Source: Podospora bellae-mahoneyi
Lineage: Eukaryota > Ascomycota > Sordariomycetes > Sordariales > Podosporaceae
NCBI RefSeq assembly: GCF_035222275.1
Contig: NC_085884.1
Span: forward strand, 744,001-808,000
DNA length: 64,000 bases
Direction of reading: 5' to 3'
In this document: positions 11,448 through 23,162 of the stretch, one piece after another
Layout of the letters: each line of letters opens with the position of its first letter
Numbering within the stretch: position 1 is the first letter of the stretch
Position numbers and translations under genes: made by a program
Notes under the pieces: generated by a model
The model's input: the letters and a program-made list of their open reading frames with translations, nothing else
The model's database searches: none
Told to the model about the DNA's origin: nothing

Positions 11448-13367
11448 TCACTGCTCGGGACCATCCATACCCGGGCCAGGTCCACCTGATCGGCCCATCT
11501 GTCTCGCCTTCAGCAGCTCATCGCACAACAACAGGTTGGACGCGATACCCGAGCTGGAGGCAATGCAGTTTCTCAACACACGGAAAGAGTCGTACACACC
11601 CTCGAGGGTAGGATCCATCGGCTCGCCTGTAGCCAGGTCAAGGCCGACAACGTTGCCATCAGCATGCTCATCGTGGAGAGCAGCCACTAGAAAGAGACAT
11701 GTTAGCAGGTAGATCGATAAAATAACAGGGAGGGCCCCACGTACAGGCATCCTGAATGTCAAGACCAGCGTTGGCGGCCAAGGTCTTGGGAATGATAAGA
11801 AGAGCGTCGGCGAAGGCATCCACACCCCACTTGGCCTTGCCTCTGACAGTCTTCTTGAAAGCATCGCTCTTGAGGTGCATAGCGCAGGCGACTTGGAAGG
11901 CACCAGCGCCAGGAACAACGCTCTTGTCGACAATCATGTTGTAAACACTTCTAAGCCCATCACGAACGGCATCTGATACCTGGGCGATGGTGTGCTGGTT
12001 GGGGCCCTTGATAAGGAGGGTCACGGACTTAGGGTCCTTGACGTCCTCAATGAATGTATACTTCTCCTCGCCGAGCTGCTGCTCGTAAACGAGGCCAGCC
12101 CAGCCGAGAACATCTGGGGTCAGGTCATCGACGCTGTTTTGCGCAACACCGCCGCAGATGAGTTGTAATCTCTCCATGTTTCTCCGCTTAGCTCTGCGCA
12201 GCGCGAGGATGCCGTTCTTTGCGAGGACGTCGAGGGACAGGGGGTCGATGCCCTTCTGGTTGATAATGACAAAGTTCTTCTTGCCGTCGCTTCCGCACAC
12301 CTGCTTCTTGAGATCAACAATCTTCTTGAGCTTGGCGTCAACGAAGCGACGCTCGCTTTCTACCAGCTTATCCCGCTGCTCGGCACTGGAGTAGAAGAAG
12401 CTCGAGTTGATTTCGGTCTTTTCATATTCCAAGCTCACATTGAGGGTGAGAATGTAAGCGTTCTCGACACGCTTGGGCATATCGGGATGCCTCGCGCCGT
12501 GGTCGAGGGCAAGGCCCTTGATGAGTTGTGTGTCGGAGGCAGTGCGGTGCTGCATCTTCATGATCTCAACCATGTGCAAATCGGGCTTCTCGGGGGCTTG
12601 GTAGATAGCGAGGACGGCATCGACGATAGAGGGGGTCAACGTTTGGGCAAGGCTGGCACTCAGCTTTGTTGCGAGAGAGGTTCTGGCGACGGAGAGGAGG
12701 AGCTCACGGTCGACTTCGCGAGCAAGCTTGAACTGGTCGAGGAACTATAGACAGTCAGTCAGAGGGAACTCACAACGGTGTCTAGCTGCAACCACAAACC
12801 TTCAACGCCTCGTTCTTCGCAATCTCGAAGCCATCTGTAATGATGCGAGGGTGGAGACCCTCCTGAATGTAGCGGTCGGCCTGCTTCAGGAGCTCGCCGA
12901 CGAGCAAAACTACTGATGTTGTGCCGTCTCCGCAGATATCGTCTTGTGCTGTCGCGGCCCGCGCAATCATAACAGCCGTGGGGTTCTGTATTTGCATCTC
13001 GCGGAGGAGGACGTTGCCATCCTTTGTCAACTTGATCTGTTACCCCTGGCGGTCAGTCACTGCATATCGTCCCCGCTTCGCAATCGATTCGTACCTGACC
13101 GGCGCCGTCGACAAGCCTGTGCCCAAAATGTTAGCCAAAGTGACCCCGAGTATGCCAGAGAGTATTCATACATCTTGATGGTGCCCAGAGGGCCCAAGTT
13201 GGACTTGAGGACATCCTGGAGACCCTCACCAGCGGTGATGTTGACCTTGAGAGCTTCGCCCCGCCTCTGTTAAACACCCAAATTAGCATCCCGGTCGTCT
13301 GGTTGTATCAGGCGGATTCGCGTACCCTGGACTCGGCCTTGGGGTTGAGAAGCTGTGCGGCGGACAT
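11448..13367 (-). CDS. CCT6: T-complex protein 1 subunit zeta (chaperonin CCT6)
   Basis: Six exons (13326-13367, 13172-13266, 13095-13116, 12800-13036, 11745-12744, 11448-11686) with introns of 55-59 nt give 544 residues, the family length. Exon 3 is a 22-nt microexon coding LVDGAGQ. Group II chaperonin motifs are plain: [10 protein letters not shown], the ATPase motif [28 protein letters not shown], and VPGAGAFQ near the end; [10 protein letters not shown] matches the zeta subunit. It is one of eight subunits of the cytosolic TRiC ring that folds actin, tubulin and WD40 proteins. The promoter is shared with the prenylcysteine oxidase gene. Confidence 0.95.
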
Positions 13368-13828
13368 GGTGGCAGACGGACAGCGAGGGAGGTATCTGAC
13401 GGTTCGGGGGATCGCAAGATGTGGAGGTTCGCTGGGCTGAAGCTTGTCACCAATCGACAACTTTTTTTTGCAGTGCTTTTAGATTCCAGGCGGTGGTTTA
13501 GGCGGAGCGGCAGGCAGCGACAAGGGGTGAAGGAGCTCGGACCACGACTCAGGAGAAACACCCCGCCAACACGCTTATTGATAGCTGGACACCTCTTCTG
13601 TCACCATTCCTCCCAGCATTCATAAGTACCCACTATCATCACATCAGTGGTGGGAACCATCCATCTCACTGTTGTCTTCGTCAGGTTGGGGCATCAACAA
13701 CTCACCACCGGGAATCCATGTTTGCTGGTGACGGCTTCACGAATGACTCCTTGTCTGATTTGGCTTGGATAATTCATTCTTTGTATTAATTCTTTGAGCA
13801 CCTGGCGAGACACGCATCAAGCAGCATC
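13368..13828. promoter_or_regulatory. divergent promoter, CCT6 / prenylcysteine oxidase
   Basis: 461 bases between two start codons on opposite strands. It must hold both promoters. No specific site was assigned with confidence. Confidence 0.4.
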
Positions 13829-15664
13829 ATGAAGGGGGCACTCAGTCGCGCCTCCACTGTCCTAGCAACAGCGCTCTCGCTAGCTACGGCTCTTCCGTCA
13901 TATGATCCGCCTCAGAAACAGCCAACACAGCAGGTGGCCATCATAGGTATGTTCTTCCTTAATTTGACATTTAGAGGGGTTTTACTTCTGTTTTCATCTA
14001 TTTTCATCAAAACCGATGAAGCGGCTCACCAATAATCTAAATAGGAGCTGGGGCTGCGGGCTCGTCTGCTGCATATTACTTACAACAATATGCCAAGCAA
14101 CATGAGCTGCTCGGAATTTCCGTCAACATCACTCTCTTTGAGAAGACGGACCGTATTGGTGGACGAACTCTGACTATCAACGCATACGATGATCCTTCAC
14201 AACCAATCGAACTCGGCGCAAGCATATTCATTGAGAAGAACCATATTCTTCACGATGCCCTTCAAAGGTTCAACCTGTCTAAACGTATTCCAGATGAAGA
14301 CTCAGACCCCAAGCTCGGCATTTGGGATGGCGATGAGTTTGTCTTTACGGTCAACGAGCGTGATTCATTCTGGTGGACAGCCCTCAAGGTCATTTACAAG
14401 TATGGAATCATGGCACCGAGACGAACTCAGAAGTTGATGGAAGCTACTATCGCCAATTTCTTGAAATTATACGAGGAGCCCAATTTCCCTTTCCGATCCC
14501 TTACCCAACGGGCATACGAGCTTGGTCTGATTGATGTTACCGGGGTTACCGGGGAACAACTATTGAAGGCCAACAACATCGATGATCGCTATGCACACGA
14601 CATTATTCAGGCCAGCACCCGAGTAAACTACGCCTCGAACTTGGTCCGAATCCACGGTCTGGACACCATGGTAAGCCCTGATGCTATCGGTATCACCTCT
14701 CAAGCTAACCGTGCCACAGGTCTCAATGGCGCCTGAGGGTGCCATGGCTGTCCAAGGTGGTAACTGGCAAATATTCTATAAAATGGCTGAGGCATCGGGC
14801 GCCAGTCTCTTGATGAATTCGTCTGTGGCTTCTATCGGATTCTCGTCGGAAACCAATCACTACTCTGGCAACAAGAAATATCTTATCCGCACCAAGTCCG
14901 CTACATCGGAGTCAAATGGGGGAGAGGATTACCCCGTTGCCTTTGACAACGTTATTATTGCCAATCCCTACCAATTCAGCAAGATCTCAGCAGAGGAGGG
15001 CGTCATTCAACAAACCATTGACGAGATCCCCTACGTCCAGCTCCATGTCACCATTTTCGCATCGCCTCACCAGTACAGTCCCGCGTTTTTCGGCTTCACC
15101 GAGTCAAAGGATGTCCCAGGTGGTGTTCTCACAACCCTTGCCAAATCTGATGGACCAACCTCTGGGGTCAATGGCGCCGGCAAGGCAGGTTTCTTCAGCG
15201 TCACAACCTTGCGCACGACCACAAACCCCACAACTCAAAAGCGGGAGTTTATCTACAAGATCTTCTCGCCTGAGAAGGTTAGTCCTGAGTTCCTCAGTCG
15301 CCTGTTTGGAGTCGAGGTGCCCGATTCCTACACCACAGACCCTGATGAGGAGGGCTCAGTGAGTCCCATCACTTGGTATTATGCCCATGTCTTTTACTCG
15401 TATCCTCAAGCCTTGCCACGTGTAACGTTCCAGGACCCTATCATCGGTCCGGGCCTGTATTATACGTCTGGCATGGACAGTTTCATTTCCACGATGGAAA
15501 CCAATGCGCTAATGGGCAAGAATGTGGCCGCCTTACTCATGGACGATATTTTGAAAGCGGGCAAGAATGGCTGCAAAGGGGCGGAGGAGATGCACGAAAA
15601 TACTCTGCTCGATCAGTTTCGGAGTGGCCCAGGGAGCTCAGAGAAGGACATGAAGGATTTGTAG
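13829..15664 (+). CDS. prenylcysteine oxidase (farnesylcysteine lyase family)
   Basis: Exons 13829-13946, 14045-14670 and 14720-15664 give 562 residues. A signal peptide (first ~20 residues) is followed by a Rossmann FAD-binding fold: VAIIGAGAAGSSAAYYL, spliced inside the dinucleotide-binding glycines, then LFEKTDRIGGRT. Family segments include PIELGASIFIE, MAPEGAMAVQGGNWQIF and, near the end, GPGLYYTSGMDSFISTMETNA. The enzyme cleaves the thioether of farnesyl- or geranylgeranyl-cysteine released from degraded prenylated proteins, usually in a vacuolar/lysosomal or secretory compartment. Length and domain order are normal. Confidence 0.9.
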
Positions 15665-16518
15665 ATATATGTGGTGGGTAAATGACCCTTTGGCACCTGT
15701 TGTTTCCACGAGATGCCACTGTCGAACAATGTGGGTGTGGCTGGCCACAAAGAAGCCTTTCTTGGACCTCTGTGTCACATCAAGCCCAGTATGTGCCGTC
15801 ATACGTCAAGCTAGTGGTTTCTGGCAGCTACATAGCATGATGTGCTTCCTTGATGTTGGCATCCCATAATATCGGGGACAAAATAATGGAGCCCTGTAAC
15901 CGGCCAGTAGGCCTTCAAAGATCATTGAAGCCCTGTTAAAACAGATCCAAGGCCTATTGACAACTCCTTAAATATATCAACTCCCGTTGCAGGTATGTCA
16001 ACTATCCTAATAAAGAGATATGAACTCTCTTTGATGGTCTGTTTGCTGTGTTCAAGAACACTTATCCCAAGTTTGAGTAGCAGTGTCTATTTTTTTTTTT
16101 GTCCACGGCGTGCCCATGTGATCGCTGACTGAAAGCCACAGGTCTGAAAGCCAGCACATGCAATGAGTCAGCAGCTGCCTTGGATGTGGCGCAAATCTCC
16201 ACCTTTTCCGAGGTGGCAATTGGCTGGGTGCACCGCCGCAAGTTACCTCTCCCCTCCATTGTCCAGACATTTTTTTGGGGATCGCTTTTGTTATGACGCA
16301 GCTTCCCTCACGCATTTGCCCGACAGTCGAGTCCAGTCCTGTGCACTGGGTCGTCACTAAAGGCGCCGGTGAAGGTCTAGCTATCATTCTCCATTCTAAA
16401 CTACAGCTTTACAGAAACATCCCTTTGCGATCTACTTAGTTTTATAGCGCCTTGTCTGTTTTCCCCGCCAAACAACCAACACCCCGCATCGTGAACTTTC
16501 TTCGAATCGTTGGCAGCC
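15665..16518. other. intergenic, upstream of VID27
   Basis: 854 bases. It contains a short palindromic string (ttcaaagatcattgaa, near 15914) and a T-rich tract at 16089-16100. Open frames here show no family features. It probably holds the oxidase 3' UTR and the VID27 promoter. Confidence 0.4.
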
Positions 16519-19105
16519 ATGTTTGCCCTCAAAGGCAGTAAGTAACCACTTGAAACCCCCGCGACTCCCCCACAAAGCAAGACAGCCCAGTGCGCGACGG
16601 CCGCTGATGTTGCCCATTATGTCGCCATCACCTGCTAACTACATCAACGCAGTCTCCCGCCTGATCTTTGGCTCCAACAACCAGGAGTCCATGATCGAGC
16701 TGCCCCAAGGCCAACTCTACCTTGTTCGACCATTCTCACCCAAGGGATATTCTGAGCTTCTCTTCAAGGACGCTTCCGCTCGCATTCGCCGTACCGCGCA
16801 AGAATTTCAATACCAGCTTGTCGTCCAGCGAGTTTACGAAGAGGGCGAGGCTGAGCTGCTTGCCGAGGAGGAAGGAGACGACCTCGAGGCCGATGCCGAC
16901 ATTCTCGCTGCTGAGCGCGACGAGAAGACATTCCTCCTCGACGAGGCGCTTCGTTTCCGCGTCGAGAACCGAGAGGGTAGCGAGAGGGTACTCTGCTGGA
17001 GAGACTTGAGTGGCGACGCCGGAGACGTTTTCGAGTTTGTTTGCGACGGTGGTATATCGCCCGCCCAAGTGAAGCAGTTCGAGCTTATCGCGAAGCAGTG
17101 CCAGTACGAGCGCAAGTACCGCAAGCCTCACGCCACAGCTTCTAAAGAGGATCTCCTCCAGTTCGAGTTCGACGAGCAGCCGATCCCGCCAGCCAGCCCA
17201 ATTCACAGCCCTGTCCTCACCAGGTCCATCGAGTCCTCCGAGATGTTTTCCCCCAAGGCTAAAGGGAAGAAAGACGTGGTCTCCGACTTGGAAGTAACGC
17301 CGACGAAGAAATTTCCTCCTACGCCGACCAAGACGCCGACCAAGACACCGACCACCAAGGGTAAGGAGCGGAATATGGGTACTCCCTCGGCCGTTGCTCA
17401 CCCAGAGGCTCGCGAGATGTTGGCTGCTGAGGTTGCCGAGCTCCACTTCTTTGAGTTTCAATCGGGCGCATTCGTCCTGAAGGATGAGTCTGTCACTGCA
17501 ACTGTCACGGAGATCGGCAACTGGAAGTACTGGTTGCAGGTCGGCAGCGCCGACCGTGACTGGATAGGCGTCCCCGTCACGGAAGACCTCAATCCCGTCT
17601 TCAACTTCGAGTTCCTTTCTTTCATCTTCAATCAATTTCACGAGGATGGGTCAGCCTATTCATGGCTTCTTCGATTCAAGGATCAGGCGACTCTAGAGCG
17701 CTTCCAGGAGGGTTTGATGCAGGCTCTTTGGGAGCAGCTGAATCAGATCAAGTGGTCCAAGATCAAGGACAAGGAGCGTGACTACGTCACCGACGCTTTC
17801 AACGATTTGACCATGGAGGATGCCGATCAAGAAGAGGAGGAGGAGCATTATGAGGATGCAGAGGAGGGAAGCGAAGATGAGGACGATGACAGACCACGGA
17901 GCGAACATTACGATAGTGACGAAGACGAAGACGATGTGGACTACAAGCCCAAGGACGGTGAGACCAACAAGCAGATCGCTGTCGGGTACAAGCATGATCG
18001 GTCGTTTGTCGTCCGCGGTTCCAAGATCGGCGTCTTCAAGCACACCCCCAACAACAACCTCGAGTTCAGCACCAACATCTCCAAGGTTGAGACGGCAGAT
18101 GGAAAGCTGTTCTCGCCCAAGAAGGTCATGCTTCACAACGAAGACCGCAATCTTATCTTGCAGAAGGATGATGACCCGAACAAGCTGTATCGCATGGATC
18201 TCGAATATGGCAAGGTCGTTGACGAGTGGAACGTCCATGAGGATATTCCCGTGGTCACCTTCGCGCCCGAGAACAAGTTTGCGCAGATGACCCACGAGCC
18301 CACGTTCCTTGGTATCAGCAAAAACGCGCTGTACCGCATCGATCCCCGTCTGTCTGGCACCAAGCTGGTTGACGCTCAGCTCAAGCAGTACGCCAGCAAG
18401 AACGAGTTCTCTGCCATTTCTACTACCGAGAAGGGCCATATCGCCGTGGCTTCCAACAAGGGTGACATTCGTCTCTTTGACCGTCTCGGCATCAATGCCA
18501 AGACACACATTCCTGCCCTTGGTGAACCCATCATCGGTCTCGACGTGTCTGCCGATGGTCGCTGGGTACTCGGTACCTGCCGTACTTACCTGCTGCTGAT
18601 CGATGCCCAACAAAAGTCTGGCAAGAACGAAGGCAAGCTTGGCTTTGAGAAGTCCTTCGCTGCCGATCAGAAGCCCCAGCCTCGCCGCCTTGCTCTGAGC
18701 CCCGAGCACGTTGCGCAGTTTCACCACGAGACAGGCAAGGGTGTCAGCTTCACTCCTGCCAAGTTCAACACCGGAGAGGGTGTCGAGGAGAGCAGCATCA
18801 TTACCGCCACGGGTCCGTACATCATCGAGTGGAACCTTAAGAAGGTTCTGACTGGCAAGAAGACGCCCTACCTCATCAAGCGGTACTCGGACGACGTCAA
18901 GGCCGACGACTTCAAGTTTGGCACCGACAAGAACGTCATTGTCGCGCTGCCCCACGAGGTTAACATGGTTAGCCACACCCGTCTCAAGCGGCCTACTCGT
19001 GAGAGCATTGCTGGCGACTTTGGACGTCGTGGGTCTCGGTTTGGCACCCCGGCGAAGAGTCCTTCCAAGTTGAGTAGGAGTGCGATTGTGGAGGAGGCTT
19101 TTTAG
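16519..19105 (+). CDS. VID27: Vid27-family protein (vacuolar import and degradation 27)
   Basis: A 19-nt first exon (16519-16537, MFALKG) splices over an intron with a perfect tgctaac branch point to exon 2 at 16653-19105, giving 823 residues. This start fits the family's short hydrophobic N-terminus (…SRLIFGSNN) better than the in-frame ATG at 16523, which would read through the intron. Domains: an N-terminal PH-like region (to ~170), a linker with TPTKTPTK repeats, the middle PH-like region, an acidic stretch rich in Glu/Asp (~430-480), and the C-terminal beta-propeller-like VID27/CYPRO4 domain starting SFVVRGSKIGVFKHTPNN. Yeast Vid27 was linked to fructose-1,6-bisphosphatase turnover; the molecular role is unclear. 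Confidence 0.92.
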
Positions 19106-19646
19106 TTTGCTGGGATATGCAGTGTTGGGTGACTGGGATGGATTGTCGTTTGCTTTTCTTTACTTGCTGAACACTGGGAGTACCGGTTTCGTGTGTTGTT
19201 TTTGACGCCTTGTTGCGTCGTCATGTATGCAGGATGATGGGATAACCGTGTGCGTTTGTTGTTTTGTTTTGCTTAGCATCGGGAGTTGAGGTAACTTTCT
19301 TGATGAGTAACGTCTTGGTGTTGAGGGAAGGGGCTTGCTTGGCTGGGTAGGTAGGTAGGATTGCTGGATGACGGTTAGGGCATCTTGGTCGATATGACCT
19401 CAATTGACTACGTACCACGGCTCGTGAGTTTGAGGAGATCTCGGTATGTTTGTGATTATCGTGTTCTTCACTGAGCACTGTTTCTGAGCCCAACTACCTC
19501 TCCTCGACAATTCCCCACAGTTCGTGGTTAAGATTCACAGTCGCAATTGAAGGTTCAAGCAAGTGCAATAATATGAAATTCGTAATTCATAACCTAACTA
19601 AAAAGCAATTTGGTATCATTTCACTCCTCATTCCAATCCCATCCCT
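19106..19646. other. convergent intergenic region
   Basis: 541 bases between two stop codons. There are G/T-rich simple sequence stretches such as ggtaggtaggtagg near 19347. No gene was recognised. Confidence 0.4.
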
Positions 19647-20429
19647 TTACAAACCCCGCCTCTCCGTCTCCTGATACGTCATCCCACCCTTGCTATCAAC
19701 CCTCGGGTCTAGCTTATTCAGCAAGTCCGACTTGTGCGGGCCAGCGGTGTTTGGAGCCGGGCCCGGCAAGTGGCTATTGCCTACACCCCCCATTCCACGA
19801 TGACGACCACCATCCCGATCAGAATCCACCCTTGGATCCATCATGTTTCCCGCCCTTGTCCCATGAGGCCCGTAGCTGCCCTCCGGAATGGGATTCCCGA
19901 CGGCGCCGTAGCCATGTTTAGCGGGCATGCTCCTCTGCCTGTCCATGTCGGAGTCAACCCTGGGGTCGAGGGTGTTCGCCATGCGGGAGGAGTGAGGGCC
20001 GTAGGTGCCTTCGGGGATGTTGTTTGGGTGGGAGGAGAGGGGTCCGGGTCCGGTGGCGCCGTGCATGGTCGGAGGAGCGCCAGCAGGGCCGCCGCTGAAG
20101 TGCTGGTTGCGGGAGGAATCCATGTCAGAATCGACGCGGGGGTCGAGGGCGTTGGCTAGTCTGGATTTGTGAGGGCCATAGGTGCCGGAGGGGATGTTGT
20201 TGTTGTGTTGGGATGGGGGAAGGGGGAGGGGTTGGTTATCCCTAGTTGAGTCGACTGCTGGGTCGATCTTGTTGAGGAAGTCGTGCTTATGGTGGCCGGC
20301 TGTTGTGGGGGCTGGGCCGGAGGCGGCGGACTGCCCGTAGGTGGGGGGCATTTGAGTTGCTGGGAGGTTGGGGTTGATGGAGGAGTTGTTGTCACGGCGG
20401 AGGCCGCGTTCGTTTGTGGAGTTGTACAT
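19647..20429 (-). CDS. repeat protein with five GPH…N…DPRVDS units
   Basis: 260 residues from the ATG at 20429 (MYNSTNERGLRRDNN); a longer in-frame start exists but its extra 41 residues look like leader. The protein is hydrophilic, rich in Gly/Pro/His/Asn/Asp, with no signal peptide or membrane helix. It consists of five imperfect units of about 27-50 residues, each with a core of Gly/His-rich residues, then N-x2-[DLM]-D-P-x-V-D-S: …FLNKIDPAVDS, …LANALDPRVDSDMD, …MANTLDPRVDSDMD, …GNMMDPRVDSDRD and …LLNKLDPRVDS. From memory, similar repeats occur in uncharacterised proteins of many filamentous ascomycetes, some of them stress- or spore-linked; function is unknown. Composition suggests a disordered, LEA/hydrophilin-like protein, which is inference. 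Confidence 0.8.
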   Translation of the reverse strand: MYNSTNERGLRRDNNSSINPNLPATQMPPTYGQSAASGPAPTTAGHHKHDFLNKIDPAVDSTRDNQPLPLPPSQHNNNIPSGTYGPHKSRLANALDPRVDSDMDSSRNQHFSGGPAGAPPTMHGATGPGPLSSHPNNIPEGTYGPHSSRMANTLDPRVDSDMDRQRSMPAKHGYGAVGNPIPEGSYGPHGTRAGNMMDPRVDSDRDGGRHRGMGGVGNSHLPGPAPNTAGPHKSDLLNKLDPRVDSKGGMTYQETERRGL

Positions 20430-21227
20430 GATGGGCTGTGGTGGTGGTGGTTTGTTGCTGTGCGGTTGTGTTTGTTGTATGGTTGAGTTGGATGTCGAGA
20501 GTAGATCTTGAATTATGGTCCGCTGTGGACAGAAGGGGGTATATGTTCCCATCTGTTCTTAAACTCATGGTCTTTCACATCGAGATATCTTCCTCCCCAA
20601 GTGTGATCTCATACAACGTCATACTTGGTAAGGTGAGCGATATGGCGTCAGGGTCTGAAAGGTAGGCACGGCATCAGCAAACGATCTCCTTCCGGAACAG
20701 CACACGCAAATGTTGGAATTGCATGGCTGGAAAATTGATTTGATCAATGGATATTCGGGCCGCGTATTTGTTGGTCATTCACACGTTTCCTCGGGTGTAC
20801 CCGTGACGGGGGTGAAATGACGTCGCTTGGTCTTGGAACCTGAATCCGTCAAAAGGTCGCCACTCTTAGTGACCGTTGACATCAGGCACGGGACCCTGTA
20901 ATTGTGTGTGGCTTGAGTTCGAGATTGAGCATAGATTTGATATCGTGGTGGCTATTTCGTTGTAAGATTTCGATGGTGAAGGAGAAGGGAGCCCGCAGCA
21001 AAGCCGTGGTAATGGTTTCTCACAGCAGGTTGCGAGACTTTCAGCACGGCAATTCTCCTCACTGATTTCATGAACCTGCAATGAGTGAAATAGGCTAACT
21101 GTAAAAAGATCACTGCTTGTCATATGTGCTACGGTATTGTAGGAGATATGCGGAGAGTCATAAACATCATAACCGCTTCATTATTGTACTCCTTTCAAAC
21201 CCGACCCAGCCCATGATGCCTCGCGAA
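20430..21227. other. upstream region of the repeat-protein gene
   Basis: 798 bases between two leftward genes. The part next to 20429 is rich in CA/CAA (sense strand), typical of a 5' leader. An 85-codon frame at 20866-21123 has no recognisable feature. No RNA gene was seen. Confidence 0.35.
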
Positions 21228-21932
21228 TTACATATCCCTTCGAGGTCCATTCACCAACCGGTTCACCGCCATACCAGCTAGTGCACTCCCTACAGTGCCC
21301 ATCTTGGTACTGCCCTTTTCCTCCTTTCTCTTCTCTGCCGCGGCCCCAATAGCAGCAGCACTAAGAGCTGCTGTCGCAACTCTAGCGCCTTTCGCACCTG
21401 TCCAAGACCCAGGCTGGTTCCTCACGCGAAAAGCCTCGATTGCGGCTGCATCAATAGCTGATTTGAGGCCCTTGTCCATTCGAGCTCTGCTGCGACTCCT
21501 TGTTGCCGGATCAGCGTAGGAACTTCTATGGGTGCTCCGGTGACGGGAACCTCTGGAGGGCGATGAGCTGTGTGCACGACGACGAGAAGAAGTGGTGTAG
21601 TGATCATCACCACGGTACGACCGACGGCTGTGATCTCTATGATGGCTGTGGGATCCGGAATGGTAGTGGGAAGAATGTCGGTGACGATGACCTCGGTCGA
21701 AGTCGTCGTAGTCTCTGTCGTACCCTCGGGAGTGGTGTCTGGACCCAGAATAAGACCGATGCTTGTCGTCCAGGCCAAGCCCTGCCATGGCATCTTCAAC
21801 CTTGCCTAATGCTTGTCGGCCGAGAGATCGATGCCGTCTTGGCCGGGACTCGTAGTCGTCGTAGTACGCATTGTCGTAGTCGTCGTCGTAGTCGCGATGG
21901 CTGCGGCGTCGGCCGCGGTGATGGTCTGACAT
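21228..21932 (-). CDS. Arg/Ser/Asp/Tyr-rich protein with conserved Ala/Gly C-terminal region
   Basis: One exon, 234 residues. Residues 1-150 are extremely polar, with Asp/Tyr runs followed by Arg/His/Ser-rich stretches. The C-terminal ~80 residues are different and likely conserved: SAIDAAAIEAFRVRNQPGSW, TGAKGARVATAALSAAAIGA, then KMGTVGSALAGMAVNRLVNG. The small-residue helices with Gly spacing look like membrane-inserting or glycine-zipper helices. Similar tails occur in fungal proteins annotated with DUF3824-like regions; this is recalled, not searched. Function unknown. A single open frame with such skewed composition could be over-called, but the conserved-looking tail argues for a real gene. 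Confidence 0.7.
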   Translation of the reverse strand: MSDHHRGRRRSHRDYDDDYDNAYYDDYESRPRRHRSLGRQALGKVEDAMAGLGLDDKHRSYSGSRHHSRGYDRDYDDFDRGHRHRHSSHYHSGSHSHHRDHSRRSYRGDDHYTTSSRRRAHSSSPSRGSRHRSTHRSSYADPATRSRSRARMDKGLKSAIDAAAIEAFRVRNQPGSWTGAKGARVATAALSAAAIGAAAEKRKEEKGSTKMGTVGSALAGMAVNRLVNGPRRDM

Positions 21933-23162
21933 CTTGTTGCTTACTGCAAGACTCCTAGCGATATATCGAGTCTAAAATTGAGTGTTGGAGTTGTCTCTCA
22001 AACGACCAATTCATGAAAAAGTCAGTGAGGACTCAATGTGTATTCAATCTCGTCGGAGTCTGCCGCCAAGATTCTCCATTATCTTGATTTCGATGCTGGT
22101 ACTGATATCACCTTGTGGCGTATCTCGTGTCTGTGGGGTTGCGTCACAAGCATCTTCTACTAACCAACTAAAATACAGGTGACAGTTGATCTCCATCTTC
22201 ACCGTGAAGCTTGGTGGTTTCGGTGCCGAAATACCGATGGTGGTGTGAAGTGTGACGGAGCTGTCGGATTAGTCATGGTCATTTTGGGGTATCACTGACA
22301 GGTATAATAAGAAGTCCATCTCAGCTCATTGCCCCCGTCGCATTTGGCCTTGGAGCTTCCAAGTTCTGCGCCGTTCATCTTGGCGTGTCAGGTCTGCTCA
22401 GGAAGGTGTGCTGTTGTAGACTGGTGGTGGTTGTTTGATTTGTGCGTCTAGGGCACATCATCATTCACTTCCTCTCGGCCGTGGTGAGTTTCTGTCTCCC
22501 CCCTAAGTTGTAAATGACACATTTGGATGGCCAGGTATTCTCATCACGAGTACGAGACCGAAGCTAGATATTCAACGTGAGTGATCCTTCTGCAAATATT
22601 GATGATTGACTCGGTGTGCCTGGTGAGTTAAGTCGGCTTATGACGTCATTTCTCCCACCATCGGATCGAGATTCCAACTCCGAAGGAAGTTGCATTTTCT
22701 CAACCAACCACACCGAATGGAAGCTCGCACTCGAATCAATGACCACGCGAAGAATTTCCATGTCCAGACAAGTTTCGCCATCAAGAACGTCAGGATCGCC
22801 CGGTCCCCCCCCACACGTTCTGCCCTGAGCCTCACAGCTGCATCCCTCAGATCAAGGTAGCATTGGGAACAATATTTTTGCAATAATGGCAGATCAAACC
22901 GGCAGGGAATGTGGTGATGCTTCTATGACGAGGAGAGTCTCACTTGAGGGGTCTTGGCGGCAGATTCAGCCAAGATATATTTGAGTCCACCCCTTCACAT
23001 TAACATCTTTTATGATATCAACCTGTGGGCTCTCGCAGCTTTCTTAGAAGCTCACACCACCACCAATCCCCGCCGGCTACCATCAACGGGTACGCGATCT
23101 GCAAGATCACCCCTTATTCGCCACCCTCAATCCTCCAGACAACCAGATTCGGGAGCCTAACA
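21933..23162. other. divergent intergenic region
   Basis: 1.23 kb between a leftward and a rightward gene. No open frame with family features, RNA gene or repeat was recognised. It presumably holds both promoters. Confidence 0.4.

Noticed and set aside
17693-18976. A 427-codon open frame antisense to VID27
   Set aside because: It is the mirror of a codon-biased gene; its Val/Leu/Asp-rich content is what such shadows look like.
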